Assembly: GCA_964432835.1 (NCBI GenBank)
Contig: CAYSPA010000003.1
Location: 1-32,343, forward strand
Direction of reading: 5' to 3'
Source: B18-G2 sp964432835
Lineage (GTDB): Archaea > Thermoplasmatota > E2 > DHVEG-1 > B18-G2
Length of the DNA stretch: 32,343 nt
Both the position numbers and the translations under genes were made by a program. Position 1 is the first letter of the stretch; every line of letters starts with the position of its first letter. The notes beneath the pieces are model-generated. The model did not search any database, was not told the origin of the DNA, and saw only the letters and a list, made by a program, of their open reading frames with translations. Positions 30,004 to 32,343 of this stretch are shown here, in pieces.

Positions 30004-32050
30004 TTTTCTCAATCCTCCCAAGAAGCTCATCGGGTCGTTCCCTGTATTCTTCTATCATCTGCACACATTCTCTGAAAGATATTTGGTCTTTACCGATAAG
30101 CCAGTTGACGAGTTTTATCCTGCGATTGAGTTCCTTCGTTATCTCGTCTTTTGATATACCCAATTCACTCCTTATCTTTTCCAGTATGTAGCTTCTCCCA
30201 GAATATCTGAATGTATCCGTCACCGGATCCCACGAGAAAACCTCGTTTGTTATTATTTCCTTAGTTAGCGGGTCTATGTCGATTATTTCGATAATGCGCG
30301 TTACCCTTCTAACCCTTTTATTCTTTATTCTGACTACTGAATGGAAACAGATAAAATCAAGAGATTGTATCATTATTCTCGGCACGTTCATGGGCTTACT
30401 CTCCAGTCTGTGGATGAGCGATTGCGGTGAGTCGGCGTGCATGGTCGAGTATGTCGTGTGACCGGTAGCCATTGCCTGAAACAGAACGTAAGCCTCTCTC
30501 CCCCTTATCTCTCCCACTATTATGTACTCCGGTCTCTGTCTCAGAGCGGCCTTGAGTAAATCGTACATGTCTATTTCCCCAACCACTTTATCCGCCACAA
30601 CCTCTCCGAATCCCGACCTGGTAACGCCCGGAATCCAGTTGGGGTGGGGCAGGTTAATCTCCCTGGTTTCCTCTATAGAAACTATTTTCGCTTCTCTCGG
30701 TATGAACAGAGCCATCGCGTTAAGGGTGGTGGTCTTCCCAGAACCCGTCCCACCCGCAAATATCGCACTTAAACCATGTTCTACCACCAGCCAGAAATAG
30801 GCAACCATCTCTGGAGACATCGTTCCGAACTCTATGAGGTCCGGTGGTGTGAAAGGATCTGTCCTGAACTTTCGTATCGTGAACGTGGAGCCCCTCGCTG
30901 TAACTTCTGTACCAAGCGTTGCCTGAATCCTCGAGCCATCTGGGAGGGTACCATCGAGCATTGGCTCCGCTATACTGATGTACTTACCGCACTTTTGTGC
31001 CAGCTTTATAACGAAGGAAGAGAGCTCCTCTTCATCCTTGAAGACGATATTTGTTCTCATGGAGCCATAGTCCCTATGATAAATAAAGATGGGTATCTGC
31101 GAACCATCGCATGAGATATCCTCTATGTACGGGTCTCTCGTAAGTGCGTCGATCTTACCGTAGCCGGCGGTATCCCTCTTGATGATATACGTTATCTTTT
31201 TCTTGGACTCGGGTGAAAGTTTGAGATTATAGTCAGATATTATCTGATCAACGAGCACCTCCACATAATTGTCCGCGTCCTTTCCTGTAAGCACATCCGG
31301 ATTCAGTACATCATCCAGTGTTTCTTTTATAAAATTGAGGTATTTCTGTTCCTCATCGCTCAGGCTGGGTTCTATAACAATGTACAGATTTTCCACCAGT
31401 TTTTTATCCTTGAGGATTTTGATGTAAGCATAGGGTCTGTTCACACAGTAGAAGCCGATCTCCTCAAATCTTTCGTTATTGATCGGCTCATTAATCCTGG
31501 TCTCCTCCTCTGTGGGTCTGCAGTCTATCTCGGGCAAGGAGTTTATACTCTCTTCGACATTCTCCAGATGCTCGATATCCATGAACTCTATTTCGTCATA
31601 TTTCTCCACATCCGTATCCTCGGGGATTATCTGTATATCCGTTTCTGATTCCGTTTCTGATCCGTCAAGAGATATTATCTCCACCTTTTCTGAATACGCC
31701 CTTTCCGGTAATTCGGTTTCACTCTCTTCTTGGAGAGCGGGAATGTCATCGGAGGGTACATATTTGTCGAGTACACTCTCCATAGAGAAATCTACAAGGG
31801 GTCTCTCTTCGTCTCTTTCTCCCCCTTTAGAGAGCCCCTCGTCCTCCACGATTTCTTCTCTGATTTCCTCCCCTGGCTCAATTTCTGTTTTTATCTTTTT
31901 ACGCGCTCTCCATAAAACACCCTCGAGATTAACTTTCTTCAGACCCCTCTTTGCTTTTTTGCCATCAATGTTTTCTCCTTTTACGGTTTTTCTCCCCTCC
32001 TTTGTGGATGCAAAAAGTTTGGACAACACTTCAGATTTTGTCAGAAACAT
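29996..32050 (-). CDS. TadA/FlaI-type secretion ATPase with long acidic N-terminal extension
   Basis: Second motor ATPase, about 684 residues from ATG 32050 (GTG 32053 is possible). The first 190 residues are low-complexity and rich in Glu/Asp/Ser, with no recognisable fold, possibly a docking or regulatory tail. The core repeats that of the next gene: Walker A GGTGSGKTT, Walker B EYIIVGEIRGRE and the His-box TMHADSP. The region 30405-31055 is identical in DNA to the downstream paralogue, whereas the C-terminal part is only about half identical at the protein level. Likely upstream signals are CTATAAATAC at 32161-32170 and a nearer TTATATC box around 32080-32087. First or second gene of the pilus operon. 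Confidence 0.92.
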   Translation of the reverse strand: MFLTKSEVLSKLFASTKEGRKTVKGENIDGKKAKRGLKKVNLEGVLWRARKKIKTEIEPGEEIREEIVEDEGLSKGGERDEERPLVDFSMESVLDKYVPSDDIPALQEESETELPERAYSEKVEIISLDGSETESETDIQIIPEDTDVEKYDEIEFMDIEHLENVEESINSLPEIDCRPTEEETRINEPINNERFEEIGFYCVNRPYAYIKILKDKKLVENLYIVIEPSLSDEEQKYLNFIKETLDDVLNPDVLTGKDADNYVEVLVDQIISDYNLKLSPESKKKITYIIKRDTAGYGKIDALTRDPYIEDISCDGSQIPIFIYHRDYGSMRTNIVFKDEEELSSFVIKLAQKCGKYISIAEPMLDGTLPDGSRIQATLGTEVTARGSTFTIRKFRTDPFTPPDLIEFGTMSPEMVAYFWLVVEHGLSAIFAGGTGSGKTTTLNAMALFIPREAKIVSIEETREINLPHPNWIPGVTRSGFGEVVADKVVGEIDMYDLLKAALRQRPEYIIVGEIRGREAYVLFQAMATGHTTYSTMHADSPQSLIHRLESKPMNVPRIMIQSLDFICFHSVVRIKNKRVRRVTRIIEIIDIDPLTKEIITNEVFSWDPVTDTFRYSGRSYILEKIRSELGISKDEITKELNRRIKLVNWLIGKDQISFRECVQMIEEYRERPDELLGRIEKND
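30405..31055 (-). repeat. 651-bp block identical to 28775-29425 (upstream copy)
   Basis: Direct repeat of the ATPase core in the paralogous gene. Synonymous positions are identical too, so protein-level selection alone does not explain it. Confidence 0.95.
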
Positions 32051-32123
32051 CACCCCATCTCGTGATAGTGCAAACTGAAGAAAGATATAACTTTGAAACT
32101 TTCATGGTCTGCATCCCATTCAT
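32031..32123 (-). CDS. Possible 30-residue leader peptide before the ATPase gene
   Basis: A short frame starting at ATG 32123 (MNGMQTMKVSKLY...) and stopping 20 nt inside the ATPase gene. It is worth listing because its upstream signals are better than those of the ATPase: GGAGGGG at 32133-32139 lies 9 nt before the ATG, and CTATAAATAC at 32161-32170 lies about 25 bp before that. It may be a real small protein, a leader that couples translation into the ATPase, or chance. No homology recognised. Confidence 0.35.
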   Translation of the reverse strand: MNGMQTMKVSKLYLSSVCTITRWGDVSDKI

Positions 32124-32160
32124 TTCTGTTAACCCCTCCTCTAATCCAAATAGAATAACC

Positions 32161-32170
32161 GTATTTATAG
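32161..32170 (-). promoter_or_regulatory. Probable TATA box of the pilus operon
   Basis: CTATAAATAC on the minus strand, followed about 25 bp later by AGAGGAGGGG. Apart from this promoter and the short frame, the gap 32124-32269 shows only A/T-rich sequence and the tRNA promoter. Confidence 0.5.
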
Positions 32171-32220
32171 ATTTTTTTATCGATACATTTTTATTCAATT
32201 TCGAATTCGCCGGAATCGTC

Positions 32221-32247
32221 TTTTAAATATCCAGAATACTTTTAACT
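32221..32247 (+). promoter_or_regulatory. Candidate promoter of tRNA-Arg
   Basis: Two A/T boxes precede the tRNA: TTTTAAATAT (32221-32230), about 45 bp upstream, and CTTTTAAC (32240-32246), about 27 bp upstream. The nearer one fits direct initiation at the tRNA 5' end; the farther one would give a short 5' leader. Confidence 0.4.
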
Positions 32248-32269
32248 CACTTATCCCATAATGCTGACC

Positions 32270-32343
32270 GGACCCGTGAGGTAGTCAGGATATCCCTCCG
32301 GCCTTCGGAGCCGGCGACCCGGGTTCGAATCCCGGCGGGTCCA
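32270..32343 (+). tRNA. tRNA-Arg (anticodon UCG)
   Basis: Acceptor arms GGACCCG (32270-32276) and CGGGTCC (32336-32342) pair perfectly. The anticodon stem is CCGGC/GCCGG around the loop CTTCGGA, putting the anticodon TCG at 32305-32307. The T arm is CCGGG-TTCGAAT-CCCGG. The D arm is weak (two clear G-C pairs) but keeps the GG pair of the D loop. The discriminator A is the last base of the window, so an encoded CCA cannot be judged. Confidence 0.93.

Noticed and set aside
1..32343. CRISPR arrays or defence islands
   Set aside because: No regularly spaced short direct repeats or cas-type genes were seen.

Overview
The window reads as chromosomal DNA from a thermophilic or otherwise deep-branching euryarchaeon, most plausibly of the Thermoplasmatota/Aciduliprofundum type. 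The evidence is archaeal-only genes (ribosomal protein S8e, SRP19, ABCE1/Rli1, CTP-dependent riboflavin kinase, NOG1-like GTPase, XPF-type nuclease, a PGF-CTERM surface protein, an alpha2-type glycyl-tRNA synthetase) and archaeal TATA boxes about 27 bp upstream of many apparently leaderless starts. The lineage is inference. Coding density is high, with many ATGA-type overlaps and three short divergent intergenic regions that each hold one central A/T box.

Layout. 1-2785: histidine breakdown (hutI, cut by the left edge, divergent from separate formiminotransferase and cyclodeaminase genes). 2778-4190: a secreted metzincin protease. 4197-9230: ABCE1, lysine 6-aminotransferase and glycyl-tRNA synthetase. 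9232-12473: a four-CBS protein and an amidohydrolase, divergent from a sequon-rich PGF-CTERM surface protein. 12457-20217: glmM, then a six-gene minus-strand operon (winged-helix protein, riboflavin kinase, PolX, NAD-dependent DNA ligase, sugar nucleotidyltransferase, XPF-like nuclease) that combines DNA repair with nucleotide-sugar synthesis. 20263-24002: NOG1-like GTPase, DUF504, metallo-beta-lactamase-fold hydrolase, a divergent type II GAPDH and a TrkA-like RCK protein.

24003-25781 is the most unusual stretch. An AT-rich gap of about 840 bp holds a roughly 353-bp segment bounded by 26-bp inverted repeats (25 of 26 bases matching) with a perfect 11-bp hairpin at its centre. A third related dyad site and a 20-bp palindrome follow, and then a short serine recombinase gene. 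This could be a DNA-inversion switch or a small non-autonomous mobile element.

25782-32123 carries SRP19 and S8e, then an archaeal Tad/type IV pilus-like machine with two platform proteins and two ATPases. The two ATPase genes share a 651-bp block that is 100% identical at the nucleotide level, while their flanks are strongly diverged; this is a clear sign of recent gene conversion. The window ends exactly at the last base of a tRNA-Arg(UCG).

Together the genes suggest a peptide- and amino-acid-using archaeon: an extracellular protease, histidine and lysine catabolism, and a glycosylated cell surface with a pilus-type secretion system.
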